Below the pieces are notes generated by a model. The model worked only from the letters and a program-made list of their open reading frames with translations, was not told the origin of the DNA and made no database searches. The position numbers and the translations under genes are program-made. A stretch of DNA of 64,000 nt from CAWCPR01 sp963797475 (lineage in GTDB: Bacteria; Chloroflexota; Anaerolineae; Anaerolineales; UBA4823), in assembly GCA_963797475.1 (NCBI GenBank), contig CAWCPR010000003.1, forward strand, positions 496,001-560,000. The letters run 5' to 3'. Every line of letters starts with the position of its first letter. Positions within the stretch are counted from its first letter, which is position 1. This document shows positions 24,424 to 33,138 of the stretch, piece after piece.

Positions 24424-25548
24424 TTAATCTTCGAAAACTGGCAAATACCGGGCTGCCAGGGCGAATGCCAAGGTCCCAGCGGAAAAGATCGCAACGGAAA
24501 CGGAGATTTCCATCCAATTGGGGAAATAAGAAACGTTTGTCAGGCGGCTTATCCCGAACCAACTGACGTTGAAACGATTGAGAATCATCCCCAAAAGCAA
24601 ACTGGACGCACCAATCATCAGTCCGGTTGAATTCTTGCGGATGGATGGCATCAGGAACAAGATCATCGGTATCAACACCCCCAGAACGATTTCTGCCCAG
24701 AATAATAGGCTATCGGTCCCACTGGTGAACAGGGTATTCAATTCTCCGCTAACCGCCAGATCGCCGAATTTCAGAAGAAGGTAAACTCCCAAAACGTACG
24801 GGATGGCTTTTGCAAGTTTCGCCAGCAGGTTTATTTCCAAACCACGATGAAAAGCCCTGGCGCTGAGCGAAGATTCAAAGATCACCATCGCCATGCCGAT
24901 GGCTACCGCGGAAATAAAGAATTGAACCGGCAAGATCGGGGTCCACCATAAGGTGTGCAATTTTTCCGGCTCGATCAACAGGAGACTCCCCAGGGAAGAT
25001 TGGTGCAAAGTCGATAAGACCACACCCAGGATGACAAAGGGCATGATAAAGCGGTGCAGCCATTCTGCCAATCGTTGCCATTTTACCCCTTCAAAAAACA
25101 CTGGAGCGAACTCAATCGCCAACACGGTCGTATAGGTCATTACGCAGGCGCCGATCTCAAATAAGATGGAGGTATGATTTTGGTATACGATCATATGCCA
25201 GATGCGTTCCGGGCGTCCCAGGTCGACCAGCAAGGCAATGACCACCAGGATATAACCGAGGAAACCGGTCAATACAGAAGGCCGCAGCAGCGGGTGAAAT
25301 TCCTTAAGTTCGAAAATGTAAACAATCGCCGCCATCGTAAAGGCGCCGCTTCCGATGGCGACCCCTGTGAAAAGATCGAAGCTAATCCAAAATCCCCACG
25401 GATAGGTATTATTCAAGGCGCTCACCGCGCCGATGCCGCTGGTGAAACGGATCATCGCGACGACAAAACCGGTCCCTATCAGCGCAAGTAGCAAAAGAAC
25501 CATGGGGTTCATACGAAGACGCGGCGTGAGTGTTAACTGCATTTTCAT
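24424..25548 (-). CDS. NrfD/HybB-type quinone-reactive membrane subunit
   Basis: A 374-residue protein with about nine to ten membrane segments of the NrfD/PsrC/HybB family. TYPWGFWISFDLFTGVAIGSGAF and DLGRPERIWHM are family motifs. Such subunits exchange electrons and protons with menaquinone. It is the last gene of a four-gene operon; its start overlaps the Fe-S subunit gene by 4 nt (ATGA). Closest in appearance to HybB, although the catalytic partner here is a molybdopterin protein rather than a hydrogenase. Confidence 0.87.
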   Translation of the reverse strand: MKMQLTLTPRLRMNPMVLLLLALIGTGFVVAMIRFTSGIGAVSALNNTYPWGFWISFDLFTGVAIGSGAFTMAAIVYIFELKEFHPLLRPSVLTGFLGYILVVIALLVDLGRPERIWHMIVYQNHTSILFEIGACVMTYTTVLAIEFAPVFFEGVKWQRLAEWLHRFIMPFVILGVVLSTLHQSSLGSLLLIEPEKLHTLWWTPILPVQFFISAVAIGMAMVIFESSLSARAFHRGLEINLLAKLAKAIPYVLGVYLLLKFGDLAVSGELNTLFTSGTDSLLFWAEIVLGVLIPMILFLMPSIRKNSTGLMIGASSLLLGMILNRFNVSWFGISRLTNVSYFPNWMEISVSVAIFSAGTLAFALAARYLPVFED

Positions 25549-26336
25549 TTACGCTCCTCCGGTTGATCATCAGGATCGGATACCTGTGCTTGAGAGGCAC
25601 TTTTTTGTTTGTTGTAGGCATGTACACCGATGGAAACACCGCTCAATACAGCCCCCCAGGTCAATGCGAACGGTAAAGTGATGCCCATCACCGATTCGCT
25701 GACATTCTTCACGGGAACAGGGCCAAGCTCGGGCAGACCTAATTGCGAAAACGGGACATGGGAGATGATCAAGTAGGAAGTGCCTCCATTTTCCGTCTCG
25801 CCATATACATGGTCGATATAGCGATCGGGGTGGGCCTGAATGCGGGCATGGGCCTCCGCGATCAAGACATCTCGCTCGCCAAAAGCAAGCGCATCGGTCG
25901 GACAGGTCTGGACGCAAGCCGGCACCTGCCCTACTTCCAGGCGCTGTGTGCACATCGTGCATTTGTGGATCAGTGCGCCTTCCACCAAACCTTTGTCCCA
26001 ATCGAAATGAGGCACTCCAAAAGGACAGGCGTTCATACAGTACCGGCAGCCAATGCACTTTTCGTTGTCGTATAAGACCGGCCCATCCTCGCGTTTTTCC
26101 CAGGCTCCGACCGGGCAGGCGGAAACGCAAGCCGGCTCAAGGCAATGCATACAGTGATAAGGCATTGTGGCCCTTTGAAGGTCCGGGTATTCGCCGGTGA
26201 CCCCTGCCCCGGAAACCCAAATATAGCTGTCGTTCTGGGGGACATTATTTTCCACACTGCAAGCGACCATACAAGCGCGACAGTCAATGCAACGGGTTGC
26301 ATCGAACAGATAGGCATGCTGCTTCATCTCAGACAT
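25545..26336 (-). CDS. Four-cluster Fe-S electron transfer subunit with C-terminal membrane anchor
   Basis: A 263-residue ferredoxin-type subunit (DmsB/PsrB/HybA family). Four cysteine groups for [4Fe-4S] clusters are readable: CIDCRACMVACS, CMHCLEPACVSACP, CIGCRYCMNACP and CTMCTQR...ACVQTCP. A hydrophobic segment near residues 215-240 (GITLPFALTWGAVLSGVSIG) would anchor it to the membrane as in HybA. There is no signal peptide, so it would be co-exported with the Tat-dependent catalytic subunit. It lies 29 nt after the molybdopterin subunit gene. Confidence 0.9.
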   Translation of the reverse strand: MSEMKQHAYLFDATRCIDCRACMVACSVENNVPQNDSYIWVSGAGVTGEYPDLQRATMPYHCMHCLEPACVSACPVGAWEKREDGPVLYDNEKCIGCRYCMNACPFGVPHFDWDKGLVEGALIHKCTMCTQRLEVGQVPACVQTCPTDALAFGERDVLIAEAHARIQAHPDRYIDHVYGETENGGTSYLIISHVPFSQLGLPELGPVPVKNVSESVMGITLPFALTWGAVLSGVSIGVHAYNKQKSASQAQVSDPDDQPEERK

Positions 26337-26365
26337 TCTATTTCCTCCGCTTCGAATCGAAGCGC

Positions 26366-28594
26366 CTAAACCTTCTTCACCGTTACGAAGGTCTGGCTAA
26401 GAGCTTGGCCACCGCTAATTGGATCCGTGAAAGTGGCATGCAGGACCGAGTCGCTGGCTCCCGTCCCATAGGCTGTGGTCAACCCCATCGAAAGGTGGCC
26501 GTAACCCGGCGCAAGGTAGACACAATCCGGCCGGATGGCCTGGGTTGCTTCTAGCCGGACGATAACTTTTCCAATTTCACTGCTGACTTCAACAAGATCG
26601 TTATCCTTCAAGCCGCGAGCTTTTGCCGTGCTCGCATTCATCCATAAGCGCGGCTTATCTTCATATTTGCGTAACAATGAATTGTTCTGAGTCCCAAACT
26701 GAGTTTGTCGGGCGACCTTCCCGGTCAGCAGGTAGAATTTTTCCCCTTCTGGCGCTGGCGGCTCTTCCCAGACTGGAACTCCTGAGAAACCAGCCTTTTC
26801 CAGCGTGCTGGACTTGATCTCGATCTTTCCACTGGGTGTACTCCATACCCGTTTTTCGGCTGGCGCATCGCCGCCTTCAGCCGGTGTTTTTCCTTCTTCC
26901 TCAGCCTCTTCCGCCTCATCCGGTAAATCGACGTAACCGCGCAGGCGCACCTCTTCAAGCGAGACACCCAACGGGGCGAGTTGTTGGGCGAGGTAATCTT
27001 CCTCGTCGGTATATTGAAAGAAATCTCCGATACCCAGGCGCTCCCCTAATTGCTTGTAGATCCACAAAGCGGAGCGAGCTTCACCTTGCGGCTCGATCAC
27101 TGGCTGGCGGATAAAAGCCCGGTTCCCTACAGGTAGAAGCGGGTCGTAGCGTTCCAGATAAGAGGCTTCCGGGAGGACCACGTCTGCGAACCAGGCGGTA
27201 TCATTAAGAAAGATATCTACGACGGCTATGAAATCGAGCTTGCCCATGACATCCAGGGTGCGCTGCCGGTCAGGTAAGGAGAGCACCGGATTCTGGCGCG
27301 ATATAAACCAGCCATGCGCCGCGTAGGGATCTTCGCTCAGGATCGAATCGCGCATTTGTTGAAATACGCCCAGCTTGAGTGGGACAAAGGGATACTTCCA
27401 GGGGACGCCGTCCAGCCTCATGGCTGAAATGCGTGGATAGGCCGGCTGAGGCGGTTTGCCAAGGCTGCTGCTCTCTTCGCCGCTGGCTGGAAGAAGGGTA
27501 GTGCCCCAATTCCCCACCAGCGCGTTCAACAGGGTGATGGCGCGTTCGGTTTGGAAGGAATTGACAAAATTGGAGGTGCGCCAGCCGTTATGCGCCAGAG
27601 CATAAGGTGCGGAGGCGCTGAACTCACGAGCGATGCGGCGTAGGGTCTCGGCCGGGATTTCTGTAATGGGCGCGGCCCATTCCGGGGTATATTGGCGGAC
27701 GCTATCTGCAAGCTCATCGAAACCGATCGTGTATTGGCTTACAAAATCCTTGTTGTAAGACTGTTCGCCAATGATCACGTTGATCAGCGCCAGGTGAAAC
27801 GCCAGGTCGGTGCCCGGACGGATCGGAAGCCACTCGGTTGCCTTCGCAGCAGTTTTGGTAAAGCGCGGATCGAGATAGATCATTTTAGCGCCGCGATCGA
27901 TCGCCCGGCTTAACTCCCCGGTTTCGGAGTTTGAGATGGCTTCTGCCAGATTTCGCCCGGTTAGAATAATGTATTTCACCTGGCTGTAGTCGCGCCCGGG
28001 CTCCTCCATCCCATAGGTCATTGTGTTTGCTACGATCATGGCATTGAAACACAGGCTGCGCTGCGTTCCATAATTGGGAGAGCCGTAAGCCTGCAGCAGG
28101 TTCTCGAACTGGACTTGAGACAGATTATGCGTGGAAGAAAAGGCCATCGCCTCCGGCCCATATTTTTCCTTGATCGCCATCATATTTTGGGCAACCAGGT
28201 CCAGGGCATCCTTCCAGGAGGCCTTATGGAACTTGCCCTCACCACGTTTTCCGACTCGGATCAACGGTGTAAGCAACCGGTCGGGATCGTAAGTATTCAT
28301 CAAGCCGGCCTGGCCCCTGGGGCATAGCTTTCCGAGCGAATGTGGATGATCGGGATTGCCTTCCAGCTTGACCACCCGTCCATCCTTGACTTTCGCCAAT
28401 ACTCCACAGCGCCAGACGCACATTTCGCACATGGTCGCAATTGAGCCGTCGCCGTTCGAATTAATCAACCCCAGATCACGCGCCGCCAGGGCCGCTTGAG
28501 GAGGGATCAACGCTCCGAGGGCGGCGCCTCCGGCAGCCAGCCCGCCGAGCTTGAGAAAATCTCGCCTTGAGAGCGCGTCTGTTTTCATTTTCAT
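26366..28594 (-). CDS. Molybdopterin oxidoreductase catalytic subunit (PsrA/PhsA-like), Tat-exported
   Basis: A 742-residue CISM-family catalytic subunit. A twin-arginine signal (LSRRDFLKLGGLAAGGAALGAL) is followed by the N-terminal [4Fe-4S] motif CEMCVWRCGV...KLCPRGQAG and molybdopterin-guanine-dinucleotide-binding domains. The probable Mo-ligand cysteine is in TQRSLCFNAMIVA (near residue 188), as in polysulfide/thiosulfate reductases. An acidic insert (EEAEEEGKTPAEGGDAPAEK, about 555-580) is unusual. The substrate is not certain: sulfur compounds are the best guess, arsenate or others remain possible. Its ATG overlaps the cytochrome gene stop (ATGA). Confidence 0.88.
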   Translation of the reverse strand: MKMKTDALSRRDFLKLGGLAAGGAALGALIPPQAALAARDLGLINSNGDGSIATMCEMCVWRCGVLAKVKDGRVVKLEGNPDHPHSLGKLCPRGQAGLMNTYDPDRLLTPLIRVGKRGEGKFHKASWKDALDLVAQNMMAIKEKYGPEAMAFSSTHNLSQVQFENLLQAYGSPNYGTQRSLCFNAMIVANTMTYGMEEPGRDYSQVKYIILTGRNLAEAISNSETGELSRAIDRGAKMIYLDPRFTKTAAKATEWLPIRPGTDLAFHLALINVIIGEQSYNKDFVSQYTIGFDELADSVRQYTPEWAAPITEIPAETLRRIAREFSASAPYALAHNGWRTSNFVNSFQTERAITLLNALVGNWGTTLLPASGEESSSLGKPPQPAYPRISAMRLDGVPWKYPFVPLKLGVFQQMRDSILSEDPYAAHGWFISRQNPVLSLPDRQRTLDVMGKLDFIAVVDIFLNDTAWFADVVLPEASYLERYDPLLPVGNRAFIRQPVIEPQGEARSALWIYKQLGERLGIGDFFQYTDEEDYLAQQLAPLGVSLEEVRLRGYVDLPDEAEEAEEEGKTPAEGGDAPAEKRVWSTPSGKIEIKSSTLEKAGFSGVPVWEEPPAPEGEKFYLLTGKVARQTQFGTQNNSLLRKYEDKPRLWMNASTAKARGLKDNDLVEVSSEIGKVIVRLEATQAIRPDCVYLAPGYGHLSMGLTTAYGTGASDSVLHATFTDPISGGQALSQTFVTVKKV

Positions 28595-29442
28595 CTACCC
28601 TCTTCCTGAGTCAGCTTATCCAGGGAGTCCAGCAGCTCCGCCGCAGCCGGCTGCTTGCCCAGAATGCGACGTAGAGATTGACGCGTCGCCAGTTTCAAGC
28701 TGGCGATCTGCGGTAGCATCTCGACGATGTCGGCCGGATATTCCTGTCCAAGCGGCTTTGTTTCAGCGAAAGTGACTTTCACCCAACCCTCGTTGAACAA
28801 GACGTATGAGCCGCCACCCAGAGCTACCAGCGCGATCAACGCCAGCAAAATCACATTGCCCCAATTGGTCGGGTGTTTGCCTAAAGCAATCTCTTCGTAG
28901 CGCTGAACATAATCCACCGTATTCGGGTTGTTTACCACGATTGCGTTCGAAACAGGAATGATACCCGGTTCTGCTGCTGAAGCTTCACCGCTCGAAAGCT
29001 GATTCGAATTCGCGGTCTCTTCCTGGAGGCTTGCGGAGGCCAGCGCGGGGGCAGCGCTATCCGTATCGAGCGGAGTCCCCAGGACTGCGGCATACTTTTG
29101 AGCGCGGTCCATCAGGTCGTTCGGATGGCATTGTTGGCATGCCCCTTTCACATCCGACAGTGGGGCGACCATACCCTGATGGGCGGCGTCCTTATCCGTG
29201 GCCTGATTGTTACCGGCATGGCAGATGTAGCAAAAATCACCAAAAGCATGGGATTGGTGCCAGGCGGTACCATCGCTATTAACCGGATCCTGACCCTGTA
29301 CTTCGTGACAATTCTTACACGAAGAAGCTTGTGAGCCGCATTGTGCGTTGACGGGCTGTGCCGTAGAAAGCCATAAAGCGCTAAAAACCACTAACAGCAG
29401 CCCAGCAAAGATTGAACTAATGAAGAGCTTCGTGCTGTGCAT
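28591..29442 (-). CDS. Membrane-anchored triheme c-type cytochrome
   Basis: A 283-residue protein with an N-terminal signal (LFISSIFAGLLLVVFSALWLS), three heme motifs (CKNCH, CYICH, CQQCH within residues 42-108), a low-complexity linker and a membrane segment near residues 195-220 (NVILLALIALVALGGGSYVLF). A cytoplasmic tail of about 60 residues follows. GGAGGAG precedes ATG 29442. As first gene of the molybdoenzyme operon it probably relays electrons between the catalytic subunit and periplasmic partners. It is a paralogue of the divergent cytochrome at 30115. Confidence 0.88.
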   Translation of the reverse strand: MHSTKLFISSIFAGLLLVVFSALWLSTAQPVNAQCGSQASSCKNCHEVQGQDPVNSDGTAWHQSHAFGDFCYICHAGNNQATDKDAAHQGMVAPLSDVKGACQQCHPNDLMDRAQKYAAVLGTPLDTDSAAPALASASLQEETANSNQLSSGEASAAEPGIIPVSNAIVVNNPNTVDYVQRYEEIALGKHPTNWGNVILLALIALVALGGGSYVLFNEGWVKVTFAETKPLGQEYPADIVEMLPQIASLKLATRQSLRRILGKQPAAAELLDSLDKLTQEEGR

Positions 29443-29513
29443 TTACTCCTCCACAAATGAGCGATCGCGTGCTTATTAGGATTAAGAGCTATGCGTATCA
29501 ATGAAATCGAGAT

Positions 29514-29858
29514 CTACACGCTTTCTTCTATCTCCGCCATCAAATTCGCTCGGTGTGCGATTCGATCTCGAAGAACACCTCGTAATAGATTGAGGGCCTG
29601 GATAACACGCAGGTCTGAGAGGAAATAAGTAATGGAGCTGCCCTGGCGGGTGAAATAAACCAGCCCTCGATCGCGCAGAATTTTGAGATGGCGCGAGGCG
29701 GTAGATTGGGGAATATTCACTTCATTACACAATTCTGTGACGTTTAAGGGCTGCTCTTCCAACGCATACAAAATCAAGATGCGGGTTGGATCAGAGAGCG
29801 CGAAGCAAAAATCGGCTTCGAGCATGGATACTTCCTGGACAAGCGCTTGCGATATCAT
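29514..29858 (-). CDS. ArsR-family transcriptional regulator
   Basis: A 114-residue winged-helix regulator: DFCFALSDPTRILILYAL, then LNVTELCNEVNIPQSTASRHLKIL (recognition helix) and RDRGLVYFTRQGSSITYFL. GAGGTG precedes ATG 29858. It lies 71 nt upstream of the molybdoenzyme operon on the same strand and probably controls it and the divergent cytochrome. Two cysteines (residues 18 and 44) are present; the second sits where metal-sensing members have the first residue of ELCxCDL, but the partner cysteine is missing. The signal could be a thiol/persulfide or metal, which is speculation. Confidence 0.85.
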   Translation of the reverse strand: MISQALVQEVSMLEADFCFALSDPTRILILYALEEQPLNVTELCNEVNIPQSTASRHLKILRDRGLVYFTRQGSSITYFLSDLRVIQALNLLRGVLRDRIAHRANLMAEIEESV

Positions 29859-29914
29859 TTCGGCACCTCGTTATATTCGAATAACCGTATACGCGTGCAG
29901 TTAGATATTATCAT

Positions 29915-29948
29915 TGTGAAATATATGACAACAGTGAAATATGTCACA
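29915..29948. promoter_or_regulatory. Two CRP/FNR-type boxes between divergent respiratory units
   Basis: Site 1 TGTGA-AATATA-TGACA (29915-29930) and site 2 AGTGA-AATATG-TCACA (29933-29948), spaced 18 bp centre to centre, resemble the CRP-superfamily consensus TGTGA-N6-TCACA. They lie between the arsR start (29858) and the divergent triheme cytochrome (30115) in a very A+T-rich stretch, so one activator could serve both units. Confidence 0.6.
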
Positions 29949-30114
29949 TAAAATACAGTACGTACTACCATTTTATTTGTTTTCAGATTGATATATCATG
30001 TTTATATCACTATTATTTTTGTAGAATGAAATAATTAGGGTTTTCCGACATTTTAAGATTGGTTTTTTGCCCATTATTCAGAAAGGCCAGATTTTGATTA
30101 CCGGAGGGCAAAGC

Positions 30115-30675
30115 ATGGCCCCAAAACGAATTCTTGTTGCTTTTCTAGCCTCAGTGCTTTTCTTAGCAGTGGGGCTGGTCATTTGGGCAATGGGTCCATC
30201 CCCAGCTCAAGCCCAGTGCGGCGATATACCACCGCATTCATCCTGTATCACCTGTCATGAAAGTGAATCCCCGGTGAATATGCAAGAAGCATGGCACGCC
30301 ACGCATGCCACGAAAGACTGCTGCGCGAGCTGCCATGCAGGCAACTGCATGGTAGCAGACAAAGACCTGGCCCATCAAGGTCTGGTGGCCCAACCGCTGG
30401 AAGATGTCTACACCAGTTGCTATCACTGCCATCCCAATGATTATCAGGAGAAGGCTGAGGGATACGCCTTAGCCCTGGGGGTCAACCCGGGCAGCCGCCC
30501 TACGCCTACCGTGGTTCCAGCCGGCCCAATCGTCGAACATCCCATTGTGATATTGCCGCCATCCATCCCAAGCGCGCCAATTCATATCCCCTGGTCCCTG
30601 GTTCTCGGCAGTGTTACCCTGTGCGCTGCATTGCTGGTAGCATTCATGATGCGCTATAATCGTTTGAACTCATAA
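30115..30675 (+). CDS. Second triheme c-type cytochrome (paralogue)
   Basis: A 186-residue exported protein: signal peptide (RILVAFLASVLFLAVGLVIWA, cleavage near AQA-QC), three heme motifs CITCH, CASCH and CYHCH, and a C-terminal membrane segment (SLVLGSVTLCAALLVAFMM). The block DKDLAHQGLVAQPLEDV...CYHCHPND matches the operon cytochrome at 28591, showing paralogy, but the long cytoplasmic tail is absent. Start ATG 30115 has GGAGGG 7 nt upstream; the frame is open to 30067. Extra cysteines (KDCCAS, GNCMV) are notable. Divergent from arsR. Confidence 0.85.
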   Translation: MAPKRILVAFLASVLFLAVGLVIWAMGPSPAQAQCGDIPPHSSCITCHESESPVNMQEAWHATHATKDCCASCHAGNCMVADKDLAHQGLVAQPLEDVYTSCYHCHPNDYQEKAEGYALALGVNPGSRPTPTVVPAGPIVEHPIVILPPSIPSAPIHIPWSLVLGSVTLCAALLVAFMMRYNRLNS

Positions 30676-30858
30676 GAGCCGGCCGAAGTCCCTGGTCTTT
30701 AGCCAGGGGCTGCAGCCTGAAAATCATTTAAAAAGAATATGGGGAGGGGAACCGGCGAGATTTAAGGGGACAAGGTATAATGCAAAGAAGGATGAATCAA
30801 TCGCTCATGGGGGAGAAGGGTTAAACAATTTGCGAGCCGCCATTCAGGAGAAAAAGCA

Positions 30859-31494
30859 ATGATCCAGATCCGCGATATCTTACAGGTCAAATTCGGAAGG
30901 ATTGATCAGGCTGTTGAGCTGTTCACGAATCCCTCAACCCCTGCGCCTGCCATTATTGTACCGGGACACCATTTTGAAGTGCTCACGGATATATCCGGCA
31001 ACATGTATTCGCTGATCAACGAATTTGTAGCCCAAGACCTGAAGGAATTCGAATCGATGCGCGATCAACAATTCGCCGCGCCGGAGTTCGACCCATGGTT
31101 TAAGCAGTTCCAGTTATTTATCGATGGAGGCCGGCGTGAATATTACAATGTCGAGGGGGCATATGAGGAATGGACAAGCCCTGGTTTGGTGGTTGTACGT
31201 GAGGCGTATTCCGCCTACAAATGGCAGATCCGTTCAGCGGTCTCTTTGCTGCAACGATATGGCGGCCTGATGGTAGCTCTTGGCGTTGGCAGGAACCCTC
31301 GTATTCTCACCGATGCAAGCGGCCCCATGTTCCAGACCATTATCGAGATCGAGACCGAGAATCTGTCGACCTGGGAAAACCAGCGCCGCTTGCTGTTCCG
31401 CCAGGTCGAGTTTCAAGTTTGGTTCCACCAGATGCTCACCACGGTAGAATCAGGCCACCATGAATTTTACCGGGTCGAGTATGCAAGCGGATAA
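30859..31494 (+). CDS. Hypothetical protein with two tandem dimeric alpha/beta-barrel-like repeats
   Basis: A 211-residue soluble protein in which two halves look alike: FEVLTDISGNMYSLINEFVAQDLKEFESMR with FDPWFKQFQLFIDGGRREYYNV in the first, and RILTDASGPMFQTIIEIETENLSTW with FQVWFHQMLTTVESGHHEFYRVE in the second. This is the pattern of NIPSNAP-like ferredoxin-fold proteins with an internal duplication. No catalytic motif is apparent. AGGAG precedes ATG 30859. A repeat R copy starts at its stop codon. Confidence 0.6.
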   Translation: MIQIRDILQVKFGRIDQAVELFTNPSTPAPAIIVPGHHFEVLTDISGNMYSLINEFVAQDLKEFESMRDQQFAAPEFDPWFKQFQLFIDGGRREYYNVEGAYEEWTSPGLVVVREAYSAYKWQIRSAVSLLQRYGGLMVALGVGRNPRILTDASGPMFQTIIEIETENLSTWENQRRLLFRQVEFQVWFHQMLTTVESGHHEFYRVEYASG

Positions 31495-31576
31495 GTGTCG
31501 GGCGCTTTGCCCCTGGCCGCAGGCCAGTGGTCGGCGCACCACGCAATAGGATGAAAAGAGATTCATCAAAACAGGA
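31495..31576 (+). repeat. Interspersed repeat R, copy 2
   Basis: Starts GTGTCGGGCGCTTTGCCCC, hairpin CCTGGCCGCAGGCCAG, then CGCACCACGCAATA and the dyad GATGAA-AAGAGA-TTCATC before CAAAACAGGAG. Closest to copy 1. It begins at the last base of the stop codon of the upstream gene. Confidence 0.75.
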
Positions 31577-31644
31577 GAACGGACAACCTTGGACGCGAAA
31601 AGAACGGTTACCTGCTCGCCTCGGGTGATTTCGAGGAGACAGCG

Positions 31645-32106
31645 ATGAGCACTCAGGAAATCTACAATTATCGCAAATTGAATGATCATCTGAGCACCGG
31701 CGGACAACCGACCGAAGCGCAATTAAAGTCTGCCGCCGAAGAAGGATTTAATACGGTCATCAATTTAGCCACTTTTCATCCCGAGCATTCACTGGCGGAC
31801 GAAGCCGGCCTGGTGCGCTCGCTCGGCATGGCTTACCACTATATCCCGGTTGATTGGTCAAACCCAACCCTGCAGGACTTCCAGGCGTTTGAGAACCTGA
31901 TGAACCAATCTGCCGGAGTCAAGACGCTTGTTCATTGCGCGGCTAATTTTCGAGTGACCGCTTTTTATGCGCTTTATGCAATGAAGCATTTGGGCTGGTC
32001 AGAAAATCAAGCGGAAGCCTTCCGGATGTCCATCTGGCAGGGGAGTCATTACCCCATTTGGGAAAAGTTCATCCGCGACATGAAATCTCAAATCGAATCT
32101 ATATAA
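31645..32106 (+). CDS. Protein tyrosine phosphatase-like protein with shortened P-loop
   Basis: A 153-residue DSP-like phosphatase. LSTGGQPTEAQLKSAAEEGFNTVINLA is the N-terminal signature of the family and VKTLVHCAANFRVTAFYALY carries the P-loop. The loop reads C-x4-R (HCAANFR) rather than the canonical C-x5-R, one residue short, so ordinary phosphatase activity is doubtful. A conserved aspartate is in YIPVDWSNPT. A strong hairpin follows 100 nt downstream. Confidence 0.75.
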   Translation: MSTQEIYNYRKLNDHLSTGGQPTEAQLKSAAEEGFNTVINLATFHPEHSLADEAGLVRSLGMAYHYIPVDWSNPTLQDFQAFENLMNQSAGVKTLVHCAANFRVTAFYALYAMKHLGWSENQAEAFRMSIWQGSHYPIWEKFIRDMKSQIESI

Positions 32107-32205
32107 AATTACACCGGTAAAGTGTTATAATTCGGACGCAAATTATCCGGGTCCGTCCGTAAAGCATTTGATAACCTGAAGGGCAGCCAGTCCAACGCGA
32201 TTTAC

Positions 32206-32250
32206 AAAATCGTCCTTCTATGAACGGTTTGCGAGGAGAAGGACGATTTT
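32206..32250 (+). terminator. Long perfect hairpin (terminator or structured RNA)
   Basis: AAAATCGTCCTTCT (32206-32219) pairs perfectly over 14 bp with AGAAGGACGATTTT (32237-32250) across a 17-nt loop; the descending arm ends in T5. It lies 100 nt beyond the phosphatase gene and 60 nt before the LuxR remnant, so it probably ends the upstream transcript; being symmetrical it could work in both directions. Confidence 0.7.
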
Positions 32251-32311
32251 TGATTTCTTTCAAGCCGAGATTATTAAGGGGTCAGGACAAGCGGGGTAGA
32301 CCGGGGGCGAT

Positions 32312-32962
32312 ATGAACAACTTAATAGAGCTGCCGAGCACGAAACTATTTATTCCCCATTCCAGGGCCTATCTGGTCGCGCGCAGGCGGTTGACTGATCA
32401 TCTGAACGCCGGGCTGGATAAAAAGCTCACCCTGATCGCCGCCCCGGCCGGCTTTGGCAAGACCACTTTATTGAGCGAGTAGATCCCGCTCAGCCCGCGC
32501 TGCGTCACCTGGTTTTCACTGGATGAAGGCGATAATGACCCAACCCTGTTTTGGGCTTACTTCATCTCATCGCTGCAGGGACTTCGCCCCGATCTCGGGG
32601 CTGGCGCGCTGGCGCTGCTGCAATCTCCCCAGGCTCCCCCGACCACTTCAATCCTGACAGCTTTGATCAACGACATCACTGCTTTCCCTGACCCATTCGC
32701 CATTGTCCTTGAAAATTACCACCTGGTTGATTCTCAACCCATCCACGACGCGCTGATCTTCTTGATCGCCCATCTGCCAGCCAATATGCACCTGGTCATT
32801 ACCACCCGCAGCGACCCGCCCCTGCCGCTGGCTCGCCTGCGGGCGCGCGATCGCTTGAATGAACTGCGCGCCAACGACCTGCGCTTTACTGCACGAGAAG
32901 CCGCCGACTTCCTCACCCAGGCCATCGCTATCGCCCGGGATACGGGCTTGCTGGCAGAATAA
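32312..32962 (+). pseudogene. LuxR-family MalT-like regulator, broken N-terminal remnant
   Basis: Codes for the ATPase part of a large MalT/AcoK-type LuxR regulator: STKLFIPHSRAYLVARRRLTDHL, Walker A APAGFGKTTLLSE, WFSLDEGDNDPTLFWAYFI, and LPANMHLVITTRSDPPLPLARLRAR. An in-frame TAG at 32480 interrupts it just after Walker A, and the frame ends at 32962 after about 217 codons where family members have 850-900, so the TPR and LuxR-HTH domains are gone. It directly precedes the CPBP island and was probably its regulator. Confidence 0.85.
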
Positions 32963-32984
32963 TCCTCCACAAAAGCAAAAAATT

Positions 32985-33066
32985 TAATCCACCCCCGGAT
33001 TCCACCCTTTGGTGGACGACACTCCACCTAACAATCTGGTATCTTGGATATATCAGATCTTTTTTA
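32985..33066 (+). repeat. TCCACC iteron plus hairpin element, copy 1
   Basis: Three direct TCCACC-type motifs (AATCCACC, ATTCCACC, ACTCCACC) and one inverted GGTGGA, including the mini-hairpin TCCACC-CTTT-GGTGGA (33001-33016). A second stem ATCTGGTAT...ATATCAGAT (33034-33042 with 33050-33058) is followed by a T-run. Homologous with copy 2 at 34792. GGTGGA resembles the GGATGA box of MalT-type regulators; a role as regulator binding site is inference. Confidence 0.65.
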
Positions 33067-33138
33067 ATGGGTACGCTGCCAGTCAGCCAGCCGCTGGAGG
33101 CTGGTTAACATGATTCCAGGATGGAGATTCGTCAAATA

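Noticed and set aside
30067..30114. Extended N-terminus of the second triheme cytochrome
   Set aside because: It would put 16 polar residues before a normal signal peptide; GGAGGG supports ATG 30115.
30690..30708. Terminator after the second triheme cytochrome gene
   Set aside because: CCCTGG-TCTTTAG-CCAGGG is a clean stem but no T-run follows on the plus strand; function cannot be claimed.
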